Source of the DNA: Isoperla grammatica
Lineage: Eukaryota > Arthropoda > Insecta > Plecoptera > Perlodidae
Length of the DNA: 64,000 bases
Direction: 5' to 3'
Assembly (NCBI GenBank): GCA_945910005.1
Contig: OX246744.1
Coordinates: 5,641,680 to 5,705,679 of the forward strand
Both the position numbers and the translations under genes were made by a program. How positions within the stretch are numbered: position 1 is the first letter of the stretch; each line of letters opens with the position of its first letter. This document shows positions 21,891 to 32,119 of this stretch, piece by piece. Under the pieces are notes generated by a model, which was not told the origin of the DNA, ran no database searches, and saw nothing but the letters and a program-made list of their open reading frames with translations.

Positions 21891-22530
21891 GTTAGTGTGG
21901 GATGGTATGTCACACCTTATCGCTCGAGCTGTGTGTGCTCTCTTTACTGCCAAACCACTATTCATTATGTATGAAAAGTAATGCATACTAAATAAGTAAT
22001 AAACTGCACAAATATAACTACATGTATTGAAGTACACATCCAGAAATACATGTCTAGAATTCAATGATAGCTAGCTACTTGTGTGGACGAATATATACAA
22101 CTATTTTTGAAAACATGTAGATGTAAATACACGTATTGAATAACAATTCTAAAACTAAATGACGTCTAGAACTACAATCGGCTATACTATAACTACAACT
22201 ATGTTTTGAGGCTCATATTATCTAGAAGGTACAATGATATATTCTTTTTTAAATTTCAACTACTAAAACAATAGTTAAACCTTTCTAATGTGGGTATTTG
22301 TAATATGACTACTCCATCGCTTGTTAAAGCCAACTAATATAGCACAAATTGATGTTGTGCTTAAGCAGGGGTTTTAAATTACCAATCGTTTTCTCCTCTC
22401 TAATCGCCACTATTAGTGCTATTAGTAGTAAATTTGTCAATTAATCTTGCTACACGTCTTGAAGTGCTCATCTAAAACTGCAAACACAGCATTTATGTAG
22501 AGTTAATAATACTTTTTCTTAAGAATACAC
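21891..22530. other. Intergenic, nothing recognised
   Basis: AT-rich, with several diffuse AACTACAA/CTAGAA words but no definable unit. Confidence 0.35.
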
Positions 22531-22534
22531 CTTA

Positions 22535-22775
22535 TAAAACCTGGTGTGTCCCTTTTCAGGTGACCAAATAGGTATTTTAGGGTGTTTGTGATAGTTGTGA
22601 TGGAATGTCTGAGGGTTGTTAGCAGAGCACAATCCCAGCATTCGCCTTTACGACTGAGGAAAACCTCGGAAAAAACATTTAGTCAGAATTGTCGGTGGTC
22701 GGAATCCAACCAGCGACCTCCCGAATTAGAGTACCCCCGTCTTACCGCATCATCTCTAGAACTGCTCCTATACGA
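22535..22775 (-). mobile_element. tRNA-SINE family B, diverged copy
   Basis: Read on the minus strand it has GATGCGGTAAGACGGGGGTA, TCTAATTCGGGAGGTCGCTG, a decayed box B (GGTTGGATTCC), CCGAC, GGCGAATGCTGGGATTG, then CCTATTTGGTCACCTGA and GGTTTTATAAGG. This order matches 30523-30802. It is more decayed than that copy. Confidence 0.8.
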
Positions 22776-23463
22776 ATTACGAATAACTCTCTAAAAATTC
22801 ACGCCTAGAAAAGCATCGTTACGGGTAAAAAAATTCCATGAAAATCTTATAGACACCTATCATATTTTATTGAATCTTGGGTCTCTACCCCAAATATTTA
22901 TACGGGGGAGTCTTTTAAGCCAATAGAGACGTCTCGTAAAGTAATCTTTACACTAACGTCTCATTATTATGCAGAAAGCGATGGCTAAGCAGGGGCACGT
23001 TATGAATGAGAGCATAGAAGCTGGCTGGCTGGCCCAGTCCGTGGTTTCAAGCTCTCAAGCACTCTGGGCACGTACCACCCCCCACCCTCTCTCCCTCCCC
23101 CTCCCCTGCACCCCCTACGACGGGGTGGTACTTGGACGCTGCAGCGATGCTCCAGGATTAAGTAATTACGTCACTGATTGATATGATTTAATGGGAGCTG
23201 GGATAATTTGAGGGATTCCCGGTTCACGACGACGGAGGACGTGCCTGCAAATTGTTATAGGGCCAGTTAGACTCAAACCTGGCCGGGGTTTAATTGTGAC
23301 GACACGGATTCGTTGGGGGAAGTGGTTGGCTAACTGTCTCACAAGTTCAAACTAAAACGACCGGAGTGGGGATATCGTTAACCCCACATACGGTGGTGGA
23401 TGGGGGGGATGAAAAGATGATTTGTTGGATGGGTTAGAGTGTGGTAGGCGTTTTCCTTGGCGC
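22776..23463. other. Intergenic up to scaffold gap
   Basis: A C-rich patch at 23077-23113; no supported gene. Confidence 0.4.
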
Positions 23464-23663
23464 NNNNNNNNNNNNNNNNNNNNNNNNNNNNNNNNNNNNN
23501 NNNNNNNNNNNNNNNNNNNNNNNNNNNNNNNNNNNNNNNNNNNNNNNNNNNNNNNNNNNNNNNNNNNNNNNNNNNNNNNNNNNNNNNNNNNNNNNNNNNN
23601 NNNNNNNNNNNNNNNNNNNNNNNNNNNNNNNNNNNNNNNNNNNNNNNNNNNNNNNNNNNNNNN
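23464..23663. other. Assembly gap, 200 N
   Basis: Exactly 200 undetermined bases, a conventional placeholder. True distance across the gap is unknown. Confidence 1.
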
Positions 23664-23813
23664 TTGTTGTATTGAATGGGTAGTTCACTTCATCGATCGA
23701 CTTTAATACGACTATCTTCTTAATACAAAAAAGGTTTAAATGCAATATTTCAAAAAGACATCGGTTTTCTACAAGGTTTGTTTTTTAATATACAATCGTT
23801 ATTTTTAAGGTAC

Positions 23814-24017
23814 AGTTGAGAAACTGTAAGAATGACGGCCCCCTCCATATCCCCTTCACAGCTACCCGACCCCCCTCAACTCCGTGACAAAATGAAATGC
23901 GTAACTGAAAATCAGTTTGTTTTAGTTGTTTAGTTTGTTGTTTCACGGAGTTGAGGGGGGTCGGGTAGATGTGGAGGGGTTTAAGGAGGAGGCCGTCATT
24001 CTTACAGTTTCTCAACT
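23814..24017. repeat. Foldback, ~75-bp arms
   Basis: AGTTGAGAAACTGTAAGAAT at the left pairs with its complement ending at 24017. The arms continue through GACGGCC and CCCGACCCCCCTCAACTCCG, with a small indel in the right arm. The spacer is about 55 bp. No TSD seen. Confidence 0.88.
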
Positions 24018-24250
24018 AAACGGTTGTTTTAGTTGTCGCCATTAAAGTGCTGCTCTAGGAGATCAAGAAGACCGTGGTAGGATATTTCCTGTCATATAGT
24101 TGGCCGTGTTATTTTTACCAACAATGTTAAACAATACTGGTGACAATGGTAGATGCCTTCTATATAATGTGAAATTAACTTTCAGCAGCACTTCAATGGC
24201 GTCAAATTTCAAGATGGCAGCGCCCATAACAATCCTCTAAAACAACCGTA

Positions 24251-24552
24251 TAGGGCACTAGCGACACCAAAAGACAACAATGAAACAAATGAATTGAATC
24301 GATGGACAAACAACAAGCTGTTAAAAAATAATTTCTGATTTTGGAAAACAAAACAAAAAACAAACAAATACACATACAAAACTTTCACTTAGTCGTTGTC
24401 TATCATAACAAGTTTTAAATGGCGAGCAGTTACTATTGCTACACTTGTTTCTATTTCTATGGTTGCAATTTTATTATTTTGACAGCTGATTGTTTGTCCA
24501 TCAGTTCAATTCATTTGTTCCATTGTTGTCTTTTGGTGTTGCTAGTGCCCTA
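24251..24552. mobile_element. TA-flanked TIR element, family T2, copy 1
   Basis: TIRs TAGGGCACTAGCGACACCAA and its near-complement at the right, arms about 75 bp, flanked by TA on both sides (24249-24250, 24553-24554). The same arm (GACAACAATG, AATTGAA, TGGACAAACAACAAGCTGT) defines the copy at 28421-28741. A TA duplication is compatible with Tc1/mariner-type insertion; no transposase is present. Confidence 0.85.
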
Positions 24553-24559
24553 TAGCAGA

Positions 24560-25260
24560 AATGCGATATAGTCACCTTGAGGACATCCTTCAATGTTTCA
24601 AATGAAGAAGGCTGTGGAAATTGTTATTTTTTTGCGACGTGATTTAGTACGGTGGCAGCGGTGGGAAGGCGGTGGAGGGGAGGGGGGGAGGGGTAGGAGG
24701 GGAGGGGTGGGGGGAGTCCCTTGTGTGAAATGTCGCACAGGGCGGGCAGATCCGAACCGCATAAAATGATATTCAAATGAACCCGGCCGGTAGGGGAAGG
24801 GGGGGAGGGGGGGGGGGGGGGGGCGAGAGAAAAACTCGAAAGGGAAATTCGTGCATCACATTTTCAGGTGTTTTTCATTATTTCCCGAAAAAAAAAATTA
24901 TTCGTTTTCCAGCTTATTTTTGTCGTCTGTTTGTATTCGTGTTATTTAAAAATCCTTTTTACGTGTCGGAGATTGGCAGAGAAAAATTATAAAAGTCGTA
25001 TATGCCGGTGTAGTAAACATCAAAGTAGACTACTGGATGGATATGCTTGGTATGGCCACATTGCTACGGCTCAACATTTGAAATTACCTTTCTTTGTGGA
25101 ATGTATGATGGGTGATCTCATACTCGTTAATAAAGTATAGAGGGTAGGTTACACGTTGACTCGTCAAAGAGTAGATTCATTCACAGTGACAGACATGAGC
25201 AGTAAAACATATTACTGGCCACATAGTGTGGCGTGTTATTATTTGTTTATATAAATTTAA
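24560..25260. other. Intergenic; two G-rich tracts
   Basis: G-rich stretches at about 24658-24716 and 24789-24823, otherwise AT-rich. A 90-codon frame at 24868-25140 has no recognisable domain. Confidence 0.45.
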
Positions 25261-25261
25261 A

Positions 25262-25395
25262 TAAATATTCTTCAAATAAATAAATAAATACATTTGCATT
25301 TTATTGTATGCCTACTCAGCTTACTTTCAATGGGGGACATTCTAAAATTGTAATATCTGCTTCGCTTCCATGCGGCTCCAAAGACACAGTTGACA
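25262..25395 (-). mobile_element. Diverged SINE-A relative
   Basis: An AAATAAATAAATAAAT tail, then GCCTACTCAGCTTACTTTCA, AATGGGGGACATT and a GGCTCCAAAGACAC core: the tail and core of family A in the right order but a shortened body. Old copy or subfamily. Confidence 0.65.
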
Positions 25396-25397
25396 TA

Positions 25398-25470
25398 TAT
25401 ATGTAAAATTAATTGTCAATGTTTCGACGACTCTACAGTCGTCGAAATGTTGACAGTTATTTTATGAAAA
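25398..25470. repeat. Small foldback with stem-GAAATGTTG tip
   Basis: AATTGTCAATGTTTCGACGA and TCGTCGAAATGTTGACAG pair around CTCTACAG. The flanking sequence GGATTGGTTTTACCG (about 25479) and CCAACAAAATCT (about 25526) recurs at 40690-40750. So this is probably a shorter relative of the large foldback there. Confidence 0.75.
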
Positions 25471-25559
25471 TATACGTTGGATTGGTTTTACCGTTAACAT
25501 GATTTCGTACTATAGATTTTGTAACCAACAAAATCTTTGAAATCATATATGTATATTTA

Positions 25560-27295
25560 TATGATTACATCCTACTTATTAAAGGTAACATTTATGAAAC
25601 ATGTACCGCAAGAGAGTCAAACGTCCAACCCTCTCACATCCGTTGTTCATTTAAAAACCTAAATGAGGCAGTGTGTTTGCTTTGAGTTTTTAAAAATGTT
25701 TTTCGGTGGTTGTAATTTTTAGGTTGTTTCTGAATCTTGAAAGAAGACAGCTGCATGGCTTTGCATTTCTATCGAAACGTTGAATTTTTAAATGTTTGAC
25801 GTTAGAACTGATTGGTAAATCTGTAAAATGTAATCTTTTTCCACATTTTACATACAAACAAAATTTAAATCCCTATATAGCCTAAACATCACGCATGGAA
25901 TGAAATACGAGCTTATAACAAACGGATTTAGTCCTGCATGATTTGCTATCGGAAGAGATTACCACATATTATTCTCCGGCAATCTATTTTAATTACATCA
26001 AATTTAAGTAAATCTGTACGCCGGTTATTTTGTATCACCATCGTTAATAATAATTGACAACCTCGCCACCAATCATAATTGCACATCCGTTATTTGCCTG
26101 TGTGTCCGGTTAACTTTTTATGGGTGTTCCTATATTGTAAAGCTACTCTGTAATTTGATTTAGGCCCAGTGTGATGTATATTAGGCAAAGTTTGTTTGTT
26201 GGGGAAGTTAGCGGGGGGGGGGGGGAGTGGAAAGAGGGGAGGGCTATGGTTACGGTTGTACTAATTCCAAATGACATCAATTATGAGGAAGGAAAAGTAT
26301 TTTAGCCGTAACCCGCCCCCTCAACCTCAAGCGTTCTAGAAGGCCGCATTTTAATCCGCCGAGAGACTGAACAATGAACATACAGGATGATGTGAAAATA
26401 GATACAGGAATACAGTGTGTTCGTTATTAAATATCGCACCATTGGAAAATATTGGTGTGGATTCATTAGATTAATGTTTCAGTATCGTATTTCACATTTA
26501 TGTTTAATAAAATAATACAATACTAATTTAAATAAATTATAAGCTTTGCATGCGAGTTTAATGACAGTTATAGTATAGAAAACAAAAGCGCATTATCAAT
26601 TTATCATACCGTTAATCAACATTACTAAAAAATAACCTTAATTGATGAATTTACTATCCCCATTATTTATCGATAACATTAGCCCCTAATTAGTCGAATA
26701 TAGTTATGGTATATAAATAAAACGTCCAATACATGATTTAGGCTATATTTAATTGTGAGTCATATAGATTTTATATCGGAAACGAATTAATAGATAATTG
26801 GGGGGGGGGGGGGGGGGGTAATTAAAAAGGTTTGTATATCTACGGCAACTGAACACATAATTATCCTGGCTTTACGACGTTTTTTGTTTACACAAATTAT
26901 TTTGAATGTGCAAAAATAAAACAATAATACGATAATATGTTGTTAACAACTTCGTCATGTAACATTATAGAATACTTTTACAAAAAATAGAACTTAACTA
27001 GTGTATTTAAAAGCTATATCCAACCGTACTGAAACACTGACGAGGAGGTTTACTAGTTATGTTGTTATGTTTCGGAGAACAATGTAATTTAACGAGTTCT
27101 CATGTGAATACAAACAAGTTAAAAAAATAACAATGAATAGTAAAGATAATCATACATTTGTTTTGATTGAAGCAAGCTATACAAGTGCACCGTAGTTCAT
27201 TAGTATAGACAGCGATTTCTTGAATAATTTCGCAAAAAATTGTTTTTCATTAACGTATCGTAACAACAAACTAAAGTCGTCGCGATACAACCTTA
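25560..27295. other. Intergenic, AT-rich
   Basis: A G-rich patch near 26211-26245 and a 19-base G run at 26800-26818. ATCGAAACGTTGAATT at 25772 resembles the foldback tips but has no paired arm. No gene recognised. Confidence 0.4.
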
Positions 27296-27417
27296 TATAT
27301 TATTCTTTGGTCATAGACTCGTAACTTGTGACCAATAAGCGATCTGTATTTCAAATCTAGGACCAGTGTTGGCAACGAATCGCTTTTCTATGACGTAAGC
27401 ACCGGTAAGTTTGCTAA

Positions 27418-28016
27418 AGGCCGGTTCAGACACTTTGCTAAGGATTATGGCTGGAAGTTGAACATACGGAAATGCGTGTAGGCGTTCACACGACACGACA
27501 TCGCTAACAACTAGCGCTATGGCTAAGAAAAGTTAATTAACTTTTAACTTCCAGCCATATCCTTATCCAGAATCAGGTCCATCCAATCAGAAGCTAGGAT
27601 GTCTTTTTGCGAAAACCAATCTAATAAAAACTACTGATGTGATATAAGCCAAAGCTATAATTAACTAATTTATTAATATTATTAAATTTTATTATTATAC
27701 AGAGGAAGAAGAAAGTGAAGAGGAGGAGCCAGAAGAAGTTAACATGAGGGAAGCGTCAGGCATGGCCAGCCGGCTTCGATGTACCTAGGGGCCAGAATAT
27801 GATGGGATTAATTTCCCATCCCCTACCCGACTTCATTGTTGGACACAGGGAGCAGATATAAGAAAAAAATTAATAAGATAGGCCTTCCCGTAGGCCTATT
27901 CTTTTCTTGAAGATCATAGACATTCGTTATTCTAGTTCCTGCGTGTGAACCGGAACGTCTAGGCGTTAGCTCTTAATCACTATCCTTATCCTTAGCTAAT
28001 GTGTGTGAACTCCGCT
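27418..28016. mobile_element. TIR element, 599 bp, 3-bp TAA duplication, carrying a LINE end
   Basis: Termini AGGCCGGTTCAGACAC and, from the other end, AGCGGAGTTCACACAC are flanked by TAA at 27415-27417 and 28017-28019. A CTAAGGAT block follows in both arms. A second inverted pair (ATGGCTGGAAGTT with AACTTCCAGCCAT) lies in the left half. PIF/Harbinger-like. The interior contains a LINE C-terminal fragment (27702-27880), so the present length exceeds the original. Confidence 0.8.
27702..27788 (+). pseudogene. LINE ORF2 C-terminal remnant
   Basis: An acidic run followed by EEVNMREASGMASRLRCT and a stop aligns with the end of the larger fragment at 39980-40219 (EEVEEVVVSGLASRQRRH). The 3' UTRs also share CCCCTACCCGA, ATGTTGGA-like and AGATATA words down to about 27870. 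Only the last ~29 codons survive, consistent with a 5'-truncated LINE insertion inside the TIR element at 27418-28016. Confidence 0.75.
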
Positions 28017-28028
28017 TAAGGGACAACA

Positions 28029-28050
28029 ACCCCCCCCCCCCCCCCCCCTC
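28029..28050. repeat. Poly-C tract
   Basis: An almost uninterrupted run of C next to the right terminus of the preceding TIR element. Confidence 0.85.
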
Positions 28051-28420
28051 AGAAAGGTCAAAGTACGCCCTGTATATAACCGACCGCCCTCGAATGACCA
28101 GCGACTGCCTGGGGGGGTCAATGTTATGAAGTGTTTGTTATGGTGTGTGCAATGTTGTGTGATGCGAGCTTCTTCTCTATAGATCCAGCTTCTCTTCAAA
28201 CAGAACCGACGATGCCTTTGTTGACCTCTTTGCTATGAGTGATTCCATTTCCGGTTGATTATCGGTCACTTCCGATTCAATTCCATGCAAAGGCCGAGCT
28301 GACTCTCTTGATCTATGTTTGTTTGTACCATAGAGATAATGTCTATGGTTTGCACGTGCAGCCAGCATACTATAACCCTAACGTAGCTATAGTCTCATAC
28401 CGATCACATATCTTTATCTA

Positions 28421-28741
28421 TAGGGTACGCACAACTGACGCAACAGCCGAACCACAACAATGGAATAAATTAATTGAACTGGTGGACAAACAACAAGCTG
28501 TCAAAGTAATATCTTTGCAAATAATGAGGAGAAAGAATTAGTTGTTTAACGATAGTAACTGCTCGCCACTTAAAAGTAAAACTTATGTTCAGAAATGGAC
28601 AACAACTATCTGAAAGTTTGTAAACGTTCTGAACGTTTGTTTTTTCCAACTTCAGAACTTCATAATTTTTTTGACAGCTTGTTTGTCCATCGGTTCAATT
28701 CATTTGTTTCATTGTTGTGTTTTGGTGTTGTGCGTACCCTA
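28421..28741. mobile_element. TA-flanked TIR element, family T2, copy 2
   Basis: Termini TAGGGTACGCACAAC and the complement at the right, flanked by TA (28419-28420, 28742-28743). Arms share ACAACAATGGAA, AATTGAAC and GGACAAACAACAAGCTGTCA with copy 1 at 24251-24552. Middle regions differ, except GCGAGCAGTTACTATYG-like sequence present in both. Confidence 0.85.
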
Positions 28742-28789
28742 TATAGCGCATTTCAACAAAAATTTACACATTCCTGATGTCCCTTAACA

Positions 28790-28945
28790 GCTTAGTAGAG
28801 TGTATACGCCTAAAAAGTCACGCCCGCTGATTTAGGGTTTCCAAGTATTCAACCAAAGGTCGTCACCGCTTAGTAGAGTGTATGCGCCTCAAACGTCACG
28901 CCCGCTGATTTAGGGTTTCCAGGTATTCAACAAAAGGTCGTAAAT
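28790..28945. repeat. Two-copy tandem duplication, 78-bp unit
   Basis: CTTAGTAGAGTGTATRCGCCT begins at 28791 and 28869. Both copies continue through CACGCCCGCTGATTTAGGGT and end AAAGGTCGT. A few substitutions separate them. Confidence 0.9.
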
Positions 28946-29176
28946 TATTCGTAATTTACATGTTTCAAGTAAGAAAGAGGAATGCTAGAGAAGTAGAAAA
29001 TTAAATTGTTGCTATTAGAATTAGATATTTAATCATAAGCGCAGCCTATAGTTATAAGTTATAACCTCAAAACTTATTTGTGCCAAAATCTTTGGTTGCG
29101 ACCTAACTGCCGGCATAGTGACAAAACGGAGGAGAAAAGCCGCCAGCTGATTAGCTACGACTCGCTCATCTATGAC

Positions 29177-29692
29177 CAGTGGCGTATACAGGAATTCACA
29201 ATGAGGGGGGGGGGGCGAGGCGAACATCCTAATCAGATAGGGGTCCGTACGCCGGAGGCCAATTCGCTAAAGGCGATTTCTCCTTCATATATGACGTTTT
29301 AAACGCCTGTAAACACGTTTCAATGCCATCAATTATGTTTAAGGAAATGTAAGAATGATTACAAATACAATTACATACAGTTAATATTTTTATATAGTAA
29401 GATCCAGTCTTACCATGTTCCAATAACAGCTATTTATTCGTCGAGTAGCTTGTTGTCTCCATGGCAACGACCAATTAAAACCCTTGAAATCCTCTAAAAA
29501 GCTTAATTACTACAAATAACTTTCTAATCGGGAGATTGTAAGACTGGCCCTAAATATAAATTAAATATATAAAGTCTCCTCATCCCTCCTCTTTGCCGTC
29601 CTTCTGTCCGTGCATTTCCTTTTGCATGGGGGGGGGAGAGGGGGTTGAATCCCATACCCCCCCCCCCCCTCCCCTCCTTGGATACGCCACTG
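29177..29692. mobile_element. hAT-like non-autonomous element with 8-bp TSD
   Basis: Termini CAGTGGCGTATACAGG (left) and, from the right end, CAGTGGCGTATCCAAGG are flanked by identical octamers TCTATGAC at 29169-29176 and 29693-29700. CAGTGGCG ends with 8-bp duplications are a hallmark of hAT elements in many invertebrates. G and C tracts sit just inside both ends. At 516 bp there is no room for a transposase and none is seen. Confidence 0.93.
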
Positions 29693-29764
29693 TCTATGAC
29701 GTCAGAATCCACAAGGTTGCTGTGGAACGACTTCAAACAAGAGGAGTAAAATTTACTACTCTTA

Positions 29765-29826
29765 ATCCTAAGGAATCCTTAATCCTTAATCCTTAATCCT
29801 AAGAGGATTAAGGAATCCTCTTAATA
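29765..29826. repeat. AATCCTTA short tandem with small palindrome
   Basis: Repeats of CTTAATCC/CCTTAATC followed by the inverted form GGATTAAGG; can form a short hairpin. Confidence 0.75.
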
Positions 29827-30071
29827 TTCCTTGTAGCCACTGACCGTATGTTGAGCGTCGCGACGCCTACTGGACTAAGGCACGTGAGCAGGTCCGACGT
29901 CCTTCAGTGTGTTAGTTGTGCTGCAAGTTCACTTGTTGATGTCTCGCAGTCTTGCACGCGACTGACTGAGGTATGCGCGCTCGGCTAACGTGTTCAGCGG
30001 GCGGGTATGACATGAGTCATGGTAGCTCGACAATCATGCACTGCCCTACCTGTGGTCTGTTTACGTCTACT

Positions 30072-30117
30072 AACCTATATGACTGGTCAAAGTTACACCG
30101 TCCTTCGGATGGGACGT
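30072..30117 (+). mobile_element. SINE-C body fragment
   Basis: ACCTATATGACTGGTCAAAG through GGATGGGACGTA is the reverse complement of 30284-30331. It stops where the A/T-rich tail of the adjacent minus-strand SINE-C begins. The two fragments lie head-to-tail in opposite orientation, as in insertion of one copy into another. Confidence 0.75.
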
Positions 30118-30331
30118 ATTTATTTATTTATTTTATTGTAATTAAGGCCAGTGTAGGGCACAATGCCCTCTTTAGCCTGATGAGTGATGATTGGTGAATG
30201 ATAATGAGGAAAAGAGGAGGGGAAGCCTGGTACCGGCACGTAGCCTACTCCTGTCGAAGAGTACCAAGGGGACCATCGGCTTTACGTCCCATCCGAAAGG
30301 ACGTTGTAACTTTGACCAGTCATATAGGTTC
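30118..30331 (-). mobile_element. SINE-C, minus-strand copy with tail
   Basis: Minus-strand reading: CCTATATGACTGGTCAAAGT, CTTTCGGATGGGACGTAAAG, GGTCCCCTTGGTAC, GGAGTAGGCTACGTGCCGGT, GGGCACAATGCCC in sense of the tail half, ending in an ATAAATAAATA-type tail at 30118-30138. The 3' half is repeated on the plus strand at 30812-30957. The true 5' end may extend to about 30430. Confidence 0.8.
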
Positions 30332-30437
30332 CTCCACTAACCTGGACTGCCGAGCAGTTGACGAGAAGAACGAAGCTGTTACACAAGCTTTCGAACCCTC
30401 CAATCTTCTCTAACCAACGGTAACTAGTGTTTCATAG

Positions 30438-30498
30438 GTGAGTGGTCACCCATTTACATCCTGACCTAGCCCGAGGTTGCTTAACTTCAGTGTTCGTA
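30438..30498 (-). ncRNA. 5S rRNA-like remnant, antisense
   Basis: Minus-strand AACACTGAAGTTAAGCAACC, TCGGGC, GGTCAGGATG, AAATGGGTGACC follow the order of the 5S rRNA internal control region (GTTAAGCAACGTCGGGC box, then TGGATGGGTGACC). Only about 60 bp is preserved with several changes, so this is not a functional 5S gene. It may be part of a SINE with a 5S-related segment, given that SINE-C copies lie on both sides. Confidence 0.7.
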
Positions 30499-30522
30499 TG
30501 GGAAGGTCCCCTTAGTACTTTT

Positions 30523-30802
30523 ACCGATAGAGGTGGCTCAGCGGTAAGACGCGAGACTCTAATTCGGGAGGTCGCCGGTTCGATACCGGCCACCGGCAGT
30601 CCTGACTGAAGGTTTTTTCCGACGTTTTCCTAAGTCGTTAAGGCGAATGCTGGGACTGAGTCATATTATCAGCCCTCGGACATTCCTTCCCAACTATCCA
30701 AACACCCTAATATACCTAGTTAGTCGCCTGAAGAGGGGCACATCAGGTAAAGCTGGTGTGCACCCTATAACAGGGATTCCTACAAAAATTATTATTATTA
30801 TC
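30523..30802 (+). mobile_element. tRNA-SINE family B, complete, with 9-bp TSD
   Basis: Box A-like TGGCTCAGCGG and box B-like GGTTCGATACC lie in a tRNA-like head ending CCACCGGCAG. A body follows with GGCGAATGCTGGGACTGAGT and GTGCACCCTATAACAGGGAT, and an ATTATTATTATC tail. AGTACTTTT flanks it at 30514-30522 and 30803-30811. Removing it restores continuity of a SINE-C copy (GGTCCCCTTAGTAC then GGACAGGAGTAGGCTACG). This is a well-defined retroposition event. Confidence 0.95.
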
Positions 30803-30811
30803 AGTACTTTT

Positions 30812-30957
30812 GGACAGGAGTAGGCTACGTGCCGGTACAAGGCTTCCCCTCCTCCCTTCCTCATTACCATTCACCAATCATCACTCATCAGGCTAAAGAG
30901 GGCATTGTGCCCTACACTGGCCTTAATTATAATAAAATAAATAAAAATAATATGTTG
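30812..30957 (+). mobile_element. SINE-C, plus-strand 3' half
   Basis: GGACAGGAGTAGGCTACGTG through CACTGGCCTTAATTATAATA plus an AAATAAATAAAAATAA tail. Reverse complement of 30120-30270 with few changes. Its upstream part lies before the family B SINE (about 30500-30522). Confidence 0.88.
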
Positions 30958-31005
30958 ACTGCATAAGACGGCAGGAATAACTTGGGCGTAAGTCTGGTGG
31001 TGGAA

Positions 31006-31205
31006 CTGACCGATAGAGGTGGCTCTGCGGTAAGACACGACGGTCTTATTCGGGAGATCGCCCGTTCGATACCCGCTATCGGCAATCATACCTCGAGGTT
31101 TTATACAGTAACAAGGCGAACGCTAGAATTGTATCATGGCAATAAGACTTGGATATTTCTATCCAAATATACCAAATACAAAAATACCTAGATAGTCACG
31201 AAGTG
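31006..31205 (+). mobile_element. tRNA-SINE family B, diverged copy
   Basis: CGATAGAGGTGGCTCTGCGG, TTATTCGGGAGATCGCCCGT and box B-like CGTTCGATACCCGCTATCGG, followed by AAGGCGAACGCTAG and TACCTAGATAGTCAC. Same order as 30523-30802. The body is more decayed and no tail is clear. Confidence 0.85.
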
Positions 31206-31317
31206 GGACATGAATTCAGGGACATTTTATGTCCCTCTTCGTCGAAAAACGGATGGATGATAAACCACTCTAAGTTTCACGTAGGTGATAATTTAATTAC
31301 TTGTTCTAGAAGAAAAA

Positions 31318-31390
31318 ACATAAATAAACAAATTCACATTTAGAGCCTAGCCACTCAGTAACGAAACTGATTTTCAGTAGGGGACTTTAA
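31318..31390 (-). mobile_element. tRNA-SINE family A, tail fragment
   Basis: ACATAAATAAACAAATTCAC tail and GCCACTCAGTAACGAAACTG, CAGTAGGGGACTTTAA, then homology stops. Confidence 0.88.
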
Positions 31391-31554
31391 AATTTTTTCT
31401 AATCATAACTATGAGCTTAAAATGATCCTACGACATTCAAAGGAATTTTACCTTGTTTGTATTCTAAAATCCACTGTTATGCTAGACATAGCTTACAAAC
31501 AATTGCATCGGTATTTCACAAAAAATAAATAAATAATACAGTTTTATAAGATGG

Positions 31555-31745
31555 CATTTTAATAGATCATTGTGTTTTATTATTTTTGTAATTTTTTGTT
31601 TGTGTTAATTATTATTGTATTGTGTTATAATATTGTGTGGGTATTTATTTTTGTCTTTATTATGTATTTATTGTATATTAATTTATATAATCAACATTGT
31701 ATGAGAAAGGAAAGAATAAAGTTTATTTGAAAAATGAAAAAAAAA
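31555..31745 (+). mobile_element. Probable retrotransposon 3' UTR
   Basis: T/G-rich TTGTGTTATAATATTGTGTG-type sequence leads to GAATAAAGTTTATTTGAAAA and an A-rich end. The composition and terminal AATAAA resemble LINE 3' UTRs, but no coding part is attached. Confidence 0.4.
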
Positions 31746-32115
31746 TGAAAAACATGTTGCCTTATAAAATAGCTTTAAATCTACTGCGTACTGATCCGTG
31801 GTTCCTGAGTTCGAGGCTCGACTCCTGCCTTAGGCATTGACACCCACTCATCGTCTCGATCACTACGTTGCCAAAATAAAGACTATACGCAAAGCCGAAA
31901 TCAAACACAATTCACGATTCGGCTTGAAATAACAGTTCGCCGTCTCGTTAGAATTTATTGCCGGTTGTTTTCGGATAGAATAAATGGTAAATGGAAACTA
32001 AAATCAGTAAATCTCCAACATTTATTGATTGGAAACTGACATTTTCCTGTTACCATTTCCGGTATAATATTGTTTCCATCCGCCAGGCGCGCTGGCGTCA
32101 CAGCCAGTAAACAAA
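31746..32115. other. Intergenic, nothing recognised
   Basis: A GAGTTCGAGGCTCGACTCC word near 31808 is faintly box B-like but has no supporting head. Confidence 0.35.
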
Positions 32116-32119
32116 ACAT

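Noticed and set aside
23422..23745. Open frames through the run of N
   Set aside because: They are artefacts of undetermined bases.
30438..30498. Functional 5S rRNA gene
   Set aside because: Only about 60 of ~120 bases are recognisable, with several changes in the control region, and it is embedded among SINEs.
30540..30600. Possible second tRNA gene
   Set aside because: It is the head of SINE family B, with a 9-bp duplication around the whole 280-bp element and relatives at 22535 and 31006.
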